Source: Pterois miles
Taxonomy: Eukaryota > Chordata > Actinopteri > Perciformes > Scorpaenidae
Length of the DNA: 64,000 bases
Direction: 5' to 3'
NCBI GenBank assembly: GCA_947000775.1
Contig: CAMQGK010000634.1
Span: 21,011,501 to 21,075,500, forward strand
The notes under the pieces were generated by a model. The model ran no database searches, had not been told where the DNA came from, and saw only the letters and a program-made list of their open reading frames with translations. The stretch's first letter is position 1, and every line of letters begins with the position of its first letter. The translations under genes were made by a program, and so were the position numbers. This document shows, in pieces, positions 38,901 through 49,078 of the stretch.

Positions 38901-41714
38901 ATCAAAATGGTTGACACTTACTCATTTGTTTGTATTTTGCATTGTTTTAGGCTGCCGATCTTAGTAAGCCCATAGACAAAAGGATATACAAAGGAACGCA
39001 GCCCACCTGTCACGACTTCAACCCCATCACAGCCACAGCAGAGAGCGTCTCCCTGCTGGTGGGCTTCTCAGCAGGCCAGGTGCAGCTCATCGACCCGATA
39101 AAGAAGGAAACCAGCAAACTCTTCAATGAAGAGGTGGGTTCCAGTCAGGTGTTTTGATGTTTAGGCCAACAAAAAGACCACTGAAATCAACATTTAGTTT
39201 CAGTTGTCTATAAAGTTATGGCCCTTGCACACCAAGTCTGCATTTTTCATCAAAAATTGTTGCACATCTAAAAATAAATGTGAACTCTCATTGTGGCAGT
39301 CACGTTTTCACACCAGCACCACATCCGTCATGAAAGTTTTCAGAACAGGTTCGATTTTCTGAGCGTTTTTGCATCCGTCAGAAGGTTAAAGAGGGTTGTT
39401 TGGCCACTCAGAACCTCTATCCATGCAAAACGTCATCATCCAAAATGGCATCTGATAAACATTCACTTTGTTTCCCAGCACAAAGTATTTTATGATCAAG
39501 AAATAAAAGAATACAGAGATGTGGGATTTAAATACAGATAGTTGTAGGTGATCGCAGAACAGCTTGGAACTGGAGATGGTCACAAAACAAAGTATGTATG
39601 AAAGATTAGACAGAAGTGAATACGCTCCAGGCAGCTAAACAATAGCTTCTTGCCAATGTCATCCATTTATTAATCCAGTTTGGGACTAAAGCCATCCATC
39701 GCACCCATGTACTGCGAATTTTCACAACAAATAAAATAATAAAACGCCTCGGGTCAGTTTGTAAGGTTTCCGTTCATAACGTTTTATCGGCTGATGGATT
39801 AACAAAAATGTATAGGAAAATACAGACTTGGTGTGCAACTGTTACCTAAATAATAGAATAACTAGCTGACCAGTGTCTGTCTTTCTTCTCTCTCTGTTTC
39901 TTTGTACCCCTCTCCCCAGAGACTTATCGACAAGTCACGAGTAACGTGTGTACGATGGGTCCCTGGTTCAGAGAGCTTGTTTCTGGTGGCCCATTCCAGC
40001 GGCAGCATGTATTTGTACAACGTGGAAAACACCTGTGGCACCACAGCACCTCACTACCAGCTCCTAAAGCAGGGTGAAAACTATGCAGTGCATACCTGCA
40101 AGAGCAAGTCGGCTCGCAACCCGTTACTGCGCTGGACAGTGGGCGAAGGGGCGCTCAACGAGTTTCGCCTTCTCCCCGGACGGCAAGTTTCTGGCTTGCG
40201 CAAGCCAAGATGGCTTCCTGCGGGTGTTCGGCTTCGACGCCGCAGAGCTCCACGGGACAATGAAGAGCTACTTCGGAGGCTTGCTGTGCGTGTGCTGGAG
40301 CCCGGACGGACGATACATCGTGGCAGGAGGGGAGGACGACCTGGTGACGGTGTGGTCGTTTTCAGACTGTAGAGTGATTGCGCGGGGGCACGGTCACAAG
40401 TCGTGGGTGAGTGTGGTGGCATTTGACCACTGTACAACCAGCGTGGAGGACGGTGATCCCCCTGCTGAGTTCAGCGGGAGCGATGAGGAATTCCACGAGC
40501 AGATTCACTTTGGTGCGGGAAGAGACAGAGCCAACAGTGCTCATTCACGGCTTTCTAAGAGGAACTCTACGGACAGTAGGCCTGTTAGTGTGACCTACAG
40601 GTTTGGCTCAGTGGGACAGGATACCCAACTTTGTCTGTGGGACCTAACGGAGGACATTCTCTTCCCTCACCTCCCTTTGTCCCGCACAAGGACTCACACT
40701 AATGTTATGAGTGCCACAAGCCCTCCAGCCACTGGACAAACTACTACTGCTACTTCTACAACTACTACTACTGCTACTACTACTACTGTATCCGCCACCA
40801 ATCCCAGTGGCACTAATGGTAAAGACAATGTGAGCAATAGTAGCACCAGTGGCAACCCAGCAAACTCCCTCCCCAGCACCCTGCCTCGGTCCAACAGCTT
40901 GCCACACTCCTCCAACCCAACAGGGGGAAGCACCCCCAACAGTCACACAGGCAGCAATAGCAGCAGCAGCACCAACACCACCACCACCACCACCACCACT
41001 ACCAAGGGCAACAGCATCATTGACAGCGCTTTCATTGCCACCGGCGTCAGCAAGTTCGCAACTCTGTCGCTACACGACTCGCGCAAGGAGCGCCACGAGA
41101 AGGACCACAAGCGAAACCACAGCATGGGCCACATCAGCAGCAAGAGCAGCGACAAGCTCAACCAGCTCAGCTCAACACGGACGGCAAAAGCGGAAGCAGC
41201 CAAGACTCTGGGCACCACGCTGTGCCCGCGCATGGAGGACGTGCCGCTGCTCGAGCCGCTGGTGTGCAAGAAGATCGCTCACGAGAGACTCACTGTGTTA
41301 ATCTTCCTTGAGGACTGTCTGGTAACAGCCTGTCAGGAGGGTTTCGTTTGCACATGGGCTAGGCCTGGGAAAGTGGTGAGTGACAGGTCTCTTGAGGATA
41401 CTGTCATGTGACACCTCTTTACTTGCATTGTCTCGAGCACAGGCATTTTTCCACACTGCATTCAGAATCCGCTAACGCCACTGTGTGCAGCCAGTGGTTA
41501 TTTCATGCAAGATTTACACTAAACCCTCAGCATTTTTGATGGTTAATAGCACATCTTCTCCGACAGTAAACCTCATGGCCTCACTATTCTGCCTCTTTTA
41601 ATACATTCACATAACACTGTTGTTTGTTATCAATGCGTGTTATCTGTCTCTCCACAGGGTTTGCTATCATCTCAAAACAACCCAGCCAACTCCCCCAGTG
41701 GAACAGTAGTATAG
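35981..41714 (+). CDS. wdr20: wdr20, WD40 partner of USP12/USP46 (frame interrupted in exon 3)
   Basis: WDR20 binds and activates the USP12/USP46 deubiquitinases together with WDR48 (family knowledge). Exons: 35981-36229 (starts MAAEGGGKEMNEIKTQ), 38951-39133, 39920-41375 and 41658-41714; all junctions are GT-AG. WD repeats are evident in exon 3 (SPDGKFLACASQDGFLRVF, SPDGRYIVAGGEDDLVTVW, FGSVGQDTQLCLWDL, and a C-terminal ITACQEGF-type block). Exon 3 has one extra base: after ALNEF (codon ttt at 40163-40165) the c at 40166 shifts the frame, and AFSPDGKF continues one base on. Without it exon 3 is exactly 485 codons and the protein about 647 aa. This exceeds the roughly 570 aa of mammals mainly through Thr/Ser/Asn-rich inserts. 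Reading through the last donor instead gives an alternative end at 41411. Confidence 0.93.
36230..38950 (+). other. wdr20 intron 1
   Basis: A 2.7-kb intron, CpG-rich near its 5' end and AT-rich after about 37 kb, with an A-run at 37589-37602. No coding exon recognised. Confidence 0.6.
40735..41003 (+). repeat. Thr/Ser/Asn low-complexity coding repeats in wdr20
   Basis: ACT/ACA-type triplets at about 40738-40790 encode runs of Thr, and AGC/ACC triplets at about 40955-41003 encode Ser then nine Thr. They sit in the loop between WD blocks, where mammalian WDR20 has a shorter Ser/Pro-rich segment. Confidence 0.85.
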
Positions 41715-42620
41715 CCCCAGTGCTGGTGCTGCTAATGACAGCTCCATGCAACAGAGACGGGGGATGACCAAGGCCAAGGCCCCGCAGCGCTTCTTCACAC
41801 ACTGTCACACACCACACGACCTCCAGTGTCACCTCCATTCTCATCACTACAACCACCCAGGTGTTCTCTTTGTGTTACTGCTCATGTTTAGATGTTGGCC
41901 AAGCCAGGGTTAGAAACTTCACGCCCCTGTTTTGTCTGGGCGTGACAAAGGGTGCTATTGGAAGTAAGATGGCAAGCTTTAAATCGTCCAGGAGGTTTAT
42001 GGGAGGGATCAACTGGCTCATTACTCCATCTTTGTTCATATCAAGTTGTGTCTAGTCTGAAAGTAACAAACTCTAGTACCCAACCCTTTGTGCCTGTAGA
42101 TCTTCAACAGACTAGACATGTTAACCTTTTTGTATGGGTTGAATTCGGACATTTTTCCTACATTTTGTGTATTCACAGGAAAAGGGAATAAGATGATGGG
42201 TTGTTTTGGAGTAGCAGTATATCCTCAATGCCAAGTCTCTCTCCACTTCCTGGGCGATCTCTTGCGCAGCCCCAGTCCTCAACACCTGTTCAAGAGAAGC
42301 TTTTTACTTCCTTTACAAATATTTAAAATCAGCGGTATCACACTTTAAAGTGTATTTGCACAGATTTTCTTTTCTTCTTTGTTTTTCCCATTTTGAATTT
42401 ATGACGGTGGAACAAAAAATATTTTAAAGACCGCTTTGGAAGCACTTGGGGGTTGGGGGGGGGGGTGGCTTGTTATTACCCTCTGTCTCAACGCTGGATG
42501 CTGCAATCATAGTTTTTTATATGGAAAAAAATTGTTTGCACTTAATAGTTTGTTAGAGGAGAATGGCTTTACATTTTTGGAGTGTGTAAGGACTCCTTGA
42601 CAAGGTTGAAATATAAATAG

Positions 42621-42626
42621 AATAAA
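42621..42626 (+). terminator. wdr20: Poly(A) signal of wdr20
   Basis: AATAAA about 900 nt after the spliced stop codon at 41712-41714. Confidence 0.5.
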
Positions 42627-42699
42627 AAAAAACTTTGTATCTATTGAACATTTATTTTAATATTGTTTCAGATTAAATGGGCTCTGTATTATATGTAAA

Positions 42700-44548
42700 T
42701 ATTGTACTTCAATGATTTATGGGTGAGATGATCATTATTACATTAGTTCAAAGATCCTCATTTCAGAAAATAGTGATATTTCTAATACAGAAGATCTATA
42801 CCTAATATTAAAACGAATCTTGAATATGCAGGTGAAAATGTTTCTTTTTCTGTTGTACATAAAGAGAATTCAGGTGTATTTTTATTAATGAAATGTTTGG
42901 TATAGGAGACATCTATGAAACCCTCTTATCTAACAGGTAGTGCTGAATGCTAGCTAGCCTGTCGCTGCAGATTCCTTTTAGGCAGGTAGGCGCAGACGCA
43001 GCGGCCTAATTCAGCCAATCACTCCGAGCTCAGGTAAACCACAGGAAGACTAACGCTGGCATAGCTCCCCTAACTTAGCCCCATCCATCAACATGTGCGT
43101 GAATTCACTTTTAACTAACAAATAAGACTGACAACCATGTTCTGCAGACGGGGCTGCGACGTGCGAGTCCTGTTGTTTGTGAGTAATAATTACTGAACTG
43201 ATGCTGAACTTGTGAACAAACATTAGACACTGTGTTGAATACCAACTGGCTTAACGTCAGCACTTTATGGTGGTGCAAGTGCTTGAGATGAGCGTGTTTT
43301 TTCAAGCACCCACATAGGAAGACTGAGGATATTAACAGTGGGAGCCTTTTCCTCCATGTGACGCCTATTAAAACAGCTTTGACAGATGACATGTTCCATT
43401 TGTGGTACTTTATTAAGTGCATGTACTCACCGCATGGCTCAATGTCTTCATTATAGACGAGAACATACCTTCATGCTTCCCTCCACATGAGGTCAGAGGT
43501 CAGGCTCAGCACACAACAGGTAGCACCTCCATTACAGTAGCATTTAGCTCAGCCAGCTAGCATTTGAACATTTTAAATGTAATTGCATTACACAAGGAAG
43601 TAGAAAGATATTGCATAAGACTTAAATCTGATCCGGTATATCATGTCCTGACATGATCACAATTAAAGGGAGTGGAAATGAATATGCTTTTTCATATAAT
43701 TTAACTGCGTTATTATTAAAGGCCCTGCCACAGAGGTGTTTTCAGTCATCAGCGTATTAGACCTCCACACTGGAGCCATGCTGGAAATTACACGAGGTGT
43801 TGAATTAGAGTAAATGTAGTATGCCAAAAATACCAGGATGTCCTGTTACATCTTGTCACATTTTACAGTATGCAGGCCAGCATGTCTTTCTGACCCACAG
43901 TCCTCTGCACAGTGGATGCCAAGCAGGGTGAAAAGAGGAGATATCATGCGTCATCAGCACTTCATATCTTAGGGGTACGACACACGCAGTAAAATCTGGT
44001 CTGCACTCACTGAAATTGAGCCAATCGCAACACAAGATCACAGCTCCAGTTACACTGCATATGTGTTATACCCCAAAACCTGTCTCTCAGCCTCTTTCGA
44101 TGAGCCTTGTTGGATTTGAGCAAGCAGGTCAAAGTTCAAGGCGCAAAGTTATGAAGTAGTATGTCCCAATTTTATTCATACTGCATGCAACTGTACATAC
44201 TTTGTAAGGGCAGCTGCGGTATGTACTACAAGTAAAATGAAAAACTATGCAATTTGGAACACAGCCTACATATTAAAGACCTTGCACACATTTATTCTGG
44301 TTGATTCCACCTCCTTTATTTGAAGTTTGGCAGGGATATGCTGGGAATAATGTGGGGTCATCAAAATCAATATAATAAAAAAGGTAAAGGTGTAATTTGT
44401 CCCACCTGAACAAGTGGGTGCAAGAAAACTGACCGGAGACTGAGGGAGATGTCAGTCAAGCACAGTTGGTACAATCCTACAGTCCTGAGAAGAGGTCTAA
44501 TGAGGCATAATGAGTGAAAACACAGTTTGGGTGGGCCAAAGGTGTGTT
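42700..44548. other. Intergenic region after wdr20, no gene seen
   Basis: AT-rich spacer. The fragment at 44155-44271 belongs to a MITE family described separately. No coding exon or RNA gene recognised. Confidence 0.45.
44155..44271 (-). mobile_element. MITE fragment, ggctgtgttccaaatt family
   Basis: Read on the minus strand it starts ggctgtgttccaaattgcat and carries the internal words tagtacataccgcagctgcc and acaaagtatgtac, shared with the units at 45461 and 45945. Only one end is intact. Confidence 0.65.
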
Positions 44549-45320
44549 GGGCCTTTTCACATCAGCCATTTTGATGTATCAGCAGGGGAAACACAGGTGT
44601 AATAAAAACATGGCAGTCTGGTCTCACTCTAGTTAGGGTGTGCTTCAAATGGGATCGTGTTTACTGTTTATGAGTCGGGCCCCTATGAACGCCCCCCTCA
44701 TGTCGTATTCACGACCTTGTGGGTGGAAAGTTTCTGAAAGTTCACGACTTGTGAAGTGTTTGTTGGCGTTGTGAGAAATGGTGGAGCCCATGGAAGTTCA
44801 TTTATCAGCGCATAATAAGTTAATATTGTATAGTATATTGTAATTTTAGTCATATATTGATAATTTCATAATATGTATGAGGAAAATGTTGATATTCCCA
44901 ATAACCTCATCCTTTTCCTTTTTCCTTTGTGTTTCCTGCTTTACGTTACCCACTTGCTAGCTTGCTAATCTGTTAGCCTCTGTGGCTTCTAGACGCGGAC
45001 AGGAACGTTAATATCTCCGTTGCTTAGCAGCGGTGTCCTTCACGCCTTAACCACTTGAACGCGACGCATACCGTGTTCACTACTTCCCATGTCGTGAACA
45101 CAAGTTCACAGGTTCCATTCGAAGGCACCAATAGCAGCCCCAGCAGCCCCATGCTGCCATTTTGTCATTGCAGGGTGAACACAGGTGTAATTAATAACAT
45201 TGATTACGGCCCTGTTCCATTTAGATGGGCCAGGGCCCTGGCATCTCTAACACACTAAATAGATCAGTTACCCCTGTGTTTAACCTGCACCACATGTAAA
45301 ATGCTGCTGTGAAAACGCAT
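44549..45320. mobile_element. Terminal-inverted-repeat element, copy A
   Basis: The left end reads gccttttcacatcagccatt and the right end ttaacctgcaccacatgtaaaatgctgctgtgaaaac in two adjoining parts (about 45281-45317), its inverted partner. The same ends recur at 48106 and about 49078. The interior 44640-45110 is repeated in inverse orientation at 46062-46503. No coding capacity. Confidence 0.65.
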
Positions 45321-45460
45321 ACAATAATGGAAATTATTTTTTAACAAAGCTGTTAGAAATTTATGAGGCCGTCTATTGAACTTCAAGAATAGAATCTAAT
45401 GCACTACTAATATGATCCTAAACTGACCAGGAGCAGCCATTTAGTCTGGATATTAACAAC

Positions 45461-45818
45461 GGCTACATTCCAAATCACACACTTTTTCCTTCTACCTTTA
45501 GTACAAACTGCCGCTGTCCTGACAAAGCACATACTGTTATATGCATTATGCATATAAATGGGACTTACTACTTACTACATCATAACATTGCATCTGGAGC
45601 GTTGACCTTCTTGCTCATATATCTGCTGCTTAGAGGACTGTTGGCCAGAAAAGCTTGCTGGCTTGCATGCTGCAAAACGTGACTAGGTGTTGTAGAACAA
45701 CCTTTTTTTTTTTTTTTTTTTGCATACTGTAGATTTTGCTTTTGTTTGCATACTACATGCTACATTATGGGCAAATCAGTACGTACTGCTAGTATAGTAT
45801 GTGGTTTCGGATACAGCC
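45461..45818. mobile_element. MITE, complete 358-bp unit
   Basis: Ends GGCTACATTCCAAATCACAC and, inverted, GGCTGTATCCGAAACCACAT. The interior carries tagtacaaactgccgctgtc and a T-run at 45703-45721. Superfamily not assigned; the ends do not match the hAT or Tc1 units of this window. Confidence 0.7.
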
Positions 45819-45944
45819 AGGGTGACTTGTCTCAATCGCTAATAGCATAATCATGACTGAATTCCATCTAGCAGTGAATTATACGGCTGTATACAACAAA
45901 CACTTATAGACCCACTACAAATGTATGTGTATGGGTTTTAAATG

Positions 45945-46055
45945 GGCTACGTTCCAAGCGATATACTTTTAGATTTTTATTTTTAGCACATACTGCAGCT
46001 GCCCTCACAAAGTATGTACTTTTGCATGCAACTTGAACACAATTTGGACGTAAGG
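45945..46055 (+). mobile_element. MITE fragment, same family
   Basis: Begins ggctacgttccaagcgatat and shares agcacatactgcagctgccc. It is truncated where the inverted copy of the TIR element starts (about 46062). Confidence 0.6.
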
Positions 46056-46061
46056 TACCTC

Positions 46062-46503
46062 CAAATGGACTTGTTTACTGTCTTTATAGAAGATGGGAAG
46101 TTGTGTGCACAATATGCATGCCGTTCAAGTAGTTAAGTCGTGAAGAACACCACTGTTAAACAACGGCAATATTAACGTTACTGTCTGAGTCTAGAAGGAT
46201 AATGCAGGAAATGCAAAGGCATAATGACAGAGAAAGATAAGGTCGTTGATAACATCAACATTTTCCTCAGATATATTATAAAATTACCAAGAATCACAAC
46301 ATGCAACTAACATTACGATATATTAACTAATTATGCCCTGAAAAGTGAACTTCCATGGGATCCACCATTTCACACAACGCCAACAAACACGTCCAAGTCG
46401 TGAACTCGGAGCTTTCAGAAACTTGTGAATACAATATACAGAGGGCGTTCATATGGGTCCAACTCGTAAAAACAGTAAACACAACCACTGAAGGCACCAG
46501 TGC
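46062..46503 (-). mobile_element. Terminal-inverted-repeat element, copy B (inverted fragment)
   Basis: The reverse complement matches 44640-45110 along its length, for example gaacttccatgggatccacc against its inverted partner near 44790 and ggaaaatgttgat near 44880. Together with copy A it forms a long imperfect inverted repeat with arms of about 440 bp. Confidence 0.7.
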
Positions 46504-48105
46504 TTCATCCTAACATTGCGCCTTGAACATTGACCCTCTTGCTCTCTCTTTTTTGGGATTGTGTGTGGGTATCGAAACACAGCTGCTCTGTAGCCAATAA
46601 CAAGTCATGAAAATTATGTTCCCCGACAAAGCTGTTGAACACTTATGAGGTAAAATCTAATTTATTACTGCGTTACTAAAGCGACCAGGAACAGCCATTT
46701 AGTCTGGATTAACTTTGTTGACACTCCTCCACATAAAACCTGTACCTGTAGCTTAATTACCAGTTTGGGTCACAGTTGGCCAGTAGGGGGCAGTATTACA
46801 CAGACAAATGAGAGCTTGAGAATCCCCTCATAACCATTAAGCTTGCATTAATAACTGCTATCACTTGATCAAATGGGGAAAACACTGTCTATATACAGTA
46901 TGTATATGTCGTCTCCCCCTCTCTTTCTCCCTCTCTTTACAAATGTACTCCTACTACTTCATATATATTTTATGTTCCAAGAGGGGAATAAAACTGCTCC
47001 TTCATAATTTATGATTCACTTTTAGAAGAAACACGAGTACTCACAGCCATTAAACCAGCAGCCTGTGGCATGAGGGTGAGGGATGGGGTGAACAGCGTAA
47101 TCAGCAGGCTGGGGAGGCCCGATCATCCAGTCAGGTGTCACTCAGCACATGACGGGCGCTGACTGACTGTCTGATCCCGCCTGAGCTGCACACATCAATG
47201 CTGAGCCGGCATCAATCAGGATTGGTGCTTAGTGAGATGTTTTACACAAAAAAAAACATCACACTGACCATAATATATGCACTTTTATGTTGTTTTCTGT
47301 CTCTAAATTACAGATGCTTTCAACCACTTTTATTCATTATATACAAACCCAGCCACCCTTTAATCCTAGTAGCCATTTGAATAGCAAGCAAAAGTCTGTA
47401 GCGTACAGTAACAGCTAGGAAAAACAACTACATTTATCATGCATCCTCAGGGAAATAGGTCCCACTTGATAGGAATTCAATGAATTGAGAGACAATCCTA
47501 TTTCTTCTGCAAGGTGCTGTTTTAATCATTTTCTCAGTGATGCAACTCCCTTGTCTGCATGCCTCTGAGTATTGACCCAGAGTTTTGTTTACCTAGCAAT
47601 GTGTGCAACGGCTATGAATGATTAATATAGTCTCTTGGAGCTATAAGCCTAAAGAGTGTACAGCAGTCGATGTGCGGCAAAAACTTGACACTTTAAAAGA
47701 TAATGGACGTAGAAAATGAATGTGTACAATTAAGGATGGGAAAATGACACTTTGTGGTTACGTCGGTGATGGATTTCCTATGAACAGACAGGTCGTGCCA
47801 GATTATGGGAATGAACAAATTAACCTAGTTTTTCACTAATTCCTCTGGGATATTTATTTAGCCCATCGTTGAGACCTGTAGTGGGTTCAGATATGAAGGT
47901 ATGAGTTATGTCAGGAAGTAGGGATAATGAGTAGGATGATAAATTAAATGGATCGCTGGAATTGAAGCTTCTTTAAAATGGCTGTATTGGCATTGGACTC
48001 TAGTTGAGGCCTTACAGGGGATTTTCTACCCAGCAAGTTCTCCACTAAACCAACTATGGGCTATCTGGGAATTAGGGATAGGACAAAAAATAGGTACAGG
48101 GTATA
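46504..48105. other. Intergenic region, no gene seen
   Basis: AT-rich, with short blocks resembling the neighbouring element (for example ggaacagccatttagtctgg at 46688-46707, also near 45430). No gene recognised. Confidence 0.4.
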
Positions 48106-49078
48106 TGCCCTTTTCACAGCAGCCATTTTGACGTGCTCCAGTTTTTTCAAAATAAAATTACTTAGGTTTAGGAAAAGATCATGGTGTGGATTAAAAAAAC
48201 TCTGGACGTGCCATAACGTATGGCGCCTTCAGTAGGGAGTAGCTAGTCGTAGGATTGGGTTAGGATGTGGAGGACCCGGGTTCAAATCCCCCATGGACCA
48301 AGACCAACTGGTTGCTGGAGAGGTGCCAGTTTACCTCTTGGGCACTGCCGAGGTGCCCCTGAGCAAGGCACCAAACCCCCACTGCTCTGGGCGCTTGTCA
48401 GGAGCAGCCCCTCACTCTGACACTCTCCATTGACATGTATATGTCTGTGTGAACTGTATGTGTGAACAACAGAGTGTAAAACTGAATTTCCCCACTGTGG
48501 GACTAATAAAGGAATATCTTTCTATCTTTCTTTCTTTCTTTCAGCTGGAACTCGTGAACTTTCCATGTATGAGGTTGAGATTATGACATGAGCGGGGCGT
48601 TCATGTGGGCCCAACTTGAAAACGCGGTAAACACGACCTCAATTGAAGGCACCAAAAACCACGTACGTTACAACTTAACTCTGACTTGTGGTTTCACATG
48701 GGACACGAAGACCGGTCTCATGGGCGAAAGTCCTGTGTTTTTTTACCCAACCATCCACCTGACCTGCCTATGTGGCGTTCACCACGCTTACTTCCTGGTT
48801 CATCATTACATATGAATTCCTATTAATATACAACCATCACAAAGAAAATGTGAAATTTGTGTCTATGTATGTACACAAACAAATAAGTTTATTTTTGTGA
48901 CTATTTCATGAACTGCTGTGCTTAACTGATACAAGTGATTATGGTCCCATTGTATTTAATGTGTCACAGTCATTCCAGTGAGCCCACCAAAATGAAACAG
49001 GGCCATAATTAATATTACTAAATTACACCTGTGTTCACCCTGCGATGGTCAAAATGGCTGTTGTGAAAAGAGCTTATT
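48106..49078. mobile_element. Terminal-inverted-repeat element, copy C, split by a SINE
   Basis: The left end gcccttttcacagcagccat and right end aaaatggctgttgtgaaaag are inverted partners, and both match copy A. The internal gggcgttcatgtgggcccaa matches copy B near 46444. A SINE with its microsatellite tail occupies about 48228-48542. Confidence 0.65.
48228..48542 (+). mobile_element. tRNA-derived SINE (plus orientation)
   Basis: B box gggttcaaatccc at 48278-48290; the A-box region near 48240-48255 is degenerate. The body contains gagaggtgccagtttacctc and gagcaaggcaccaaaccccc, as in the minus-strand copy at 11.0-11.3 kb. The tail aatttccccactgtgggact is followed by aataaaggaatatc and a (TTTC)n run. 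Confidence 0.85.

Noticed and set aside
40849..41301. Open frame of 150 codons in wdr20 exon 3
   Set aside because: Shadow of the triplet-repeat coding sequence in another frame; the true frame encodes the conserved SLPRSNSLPHS and KRNHSMGHISSKSSDKLN blocks.
48278..48290. tRNA gene suggested by B-box-like sequence (also at 11248-11260 and 55975-55986)
   Set aside because: No cloverleaf or acceptor stem follows; body and 3' tail show these are tRNA-derived SINEs, not tRNA genes.
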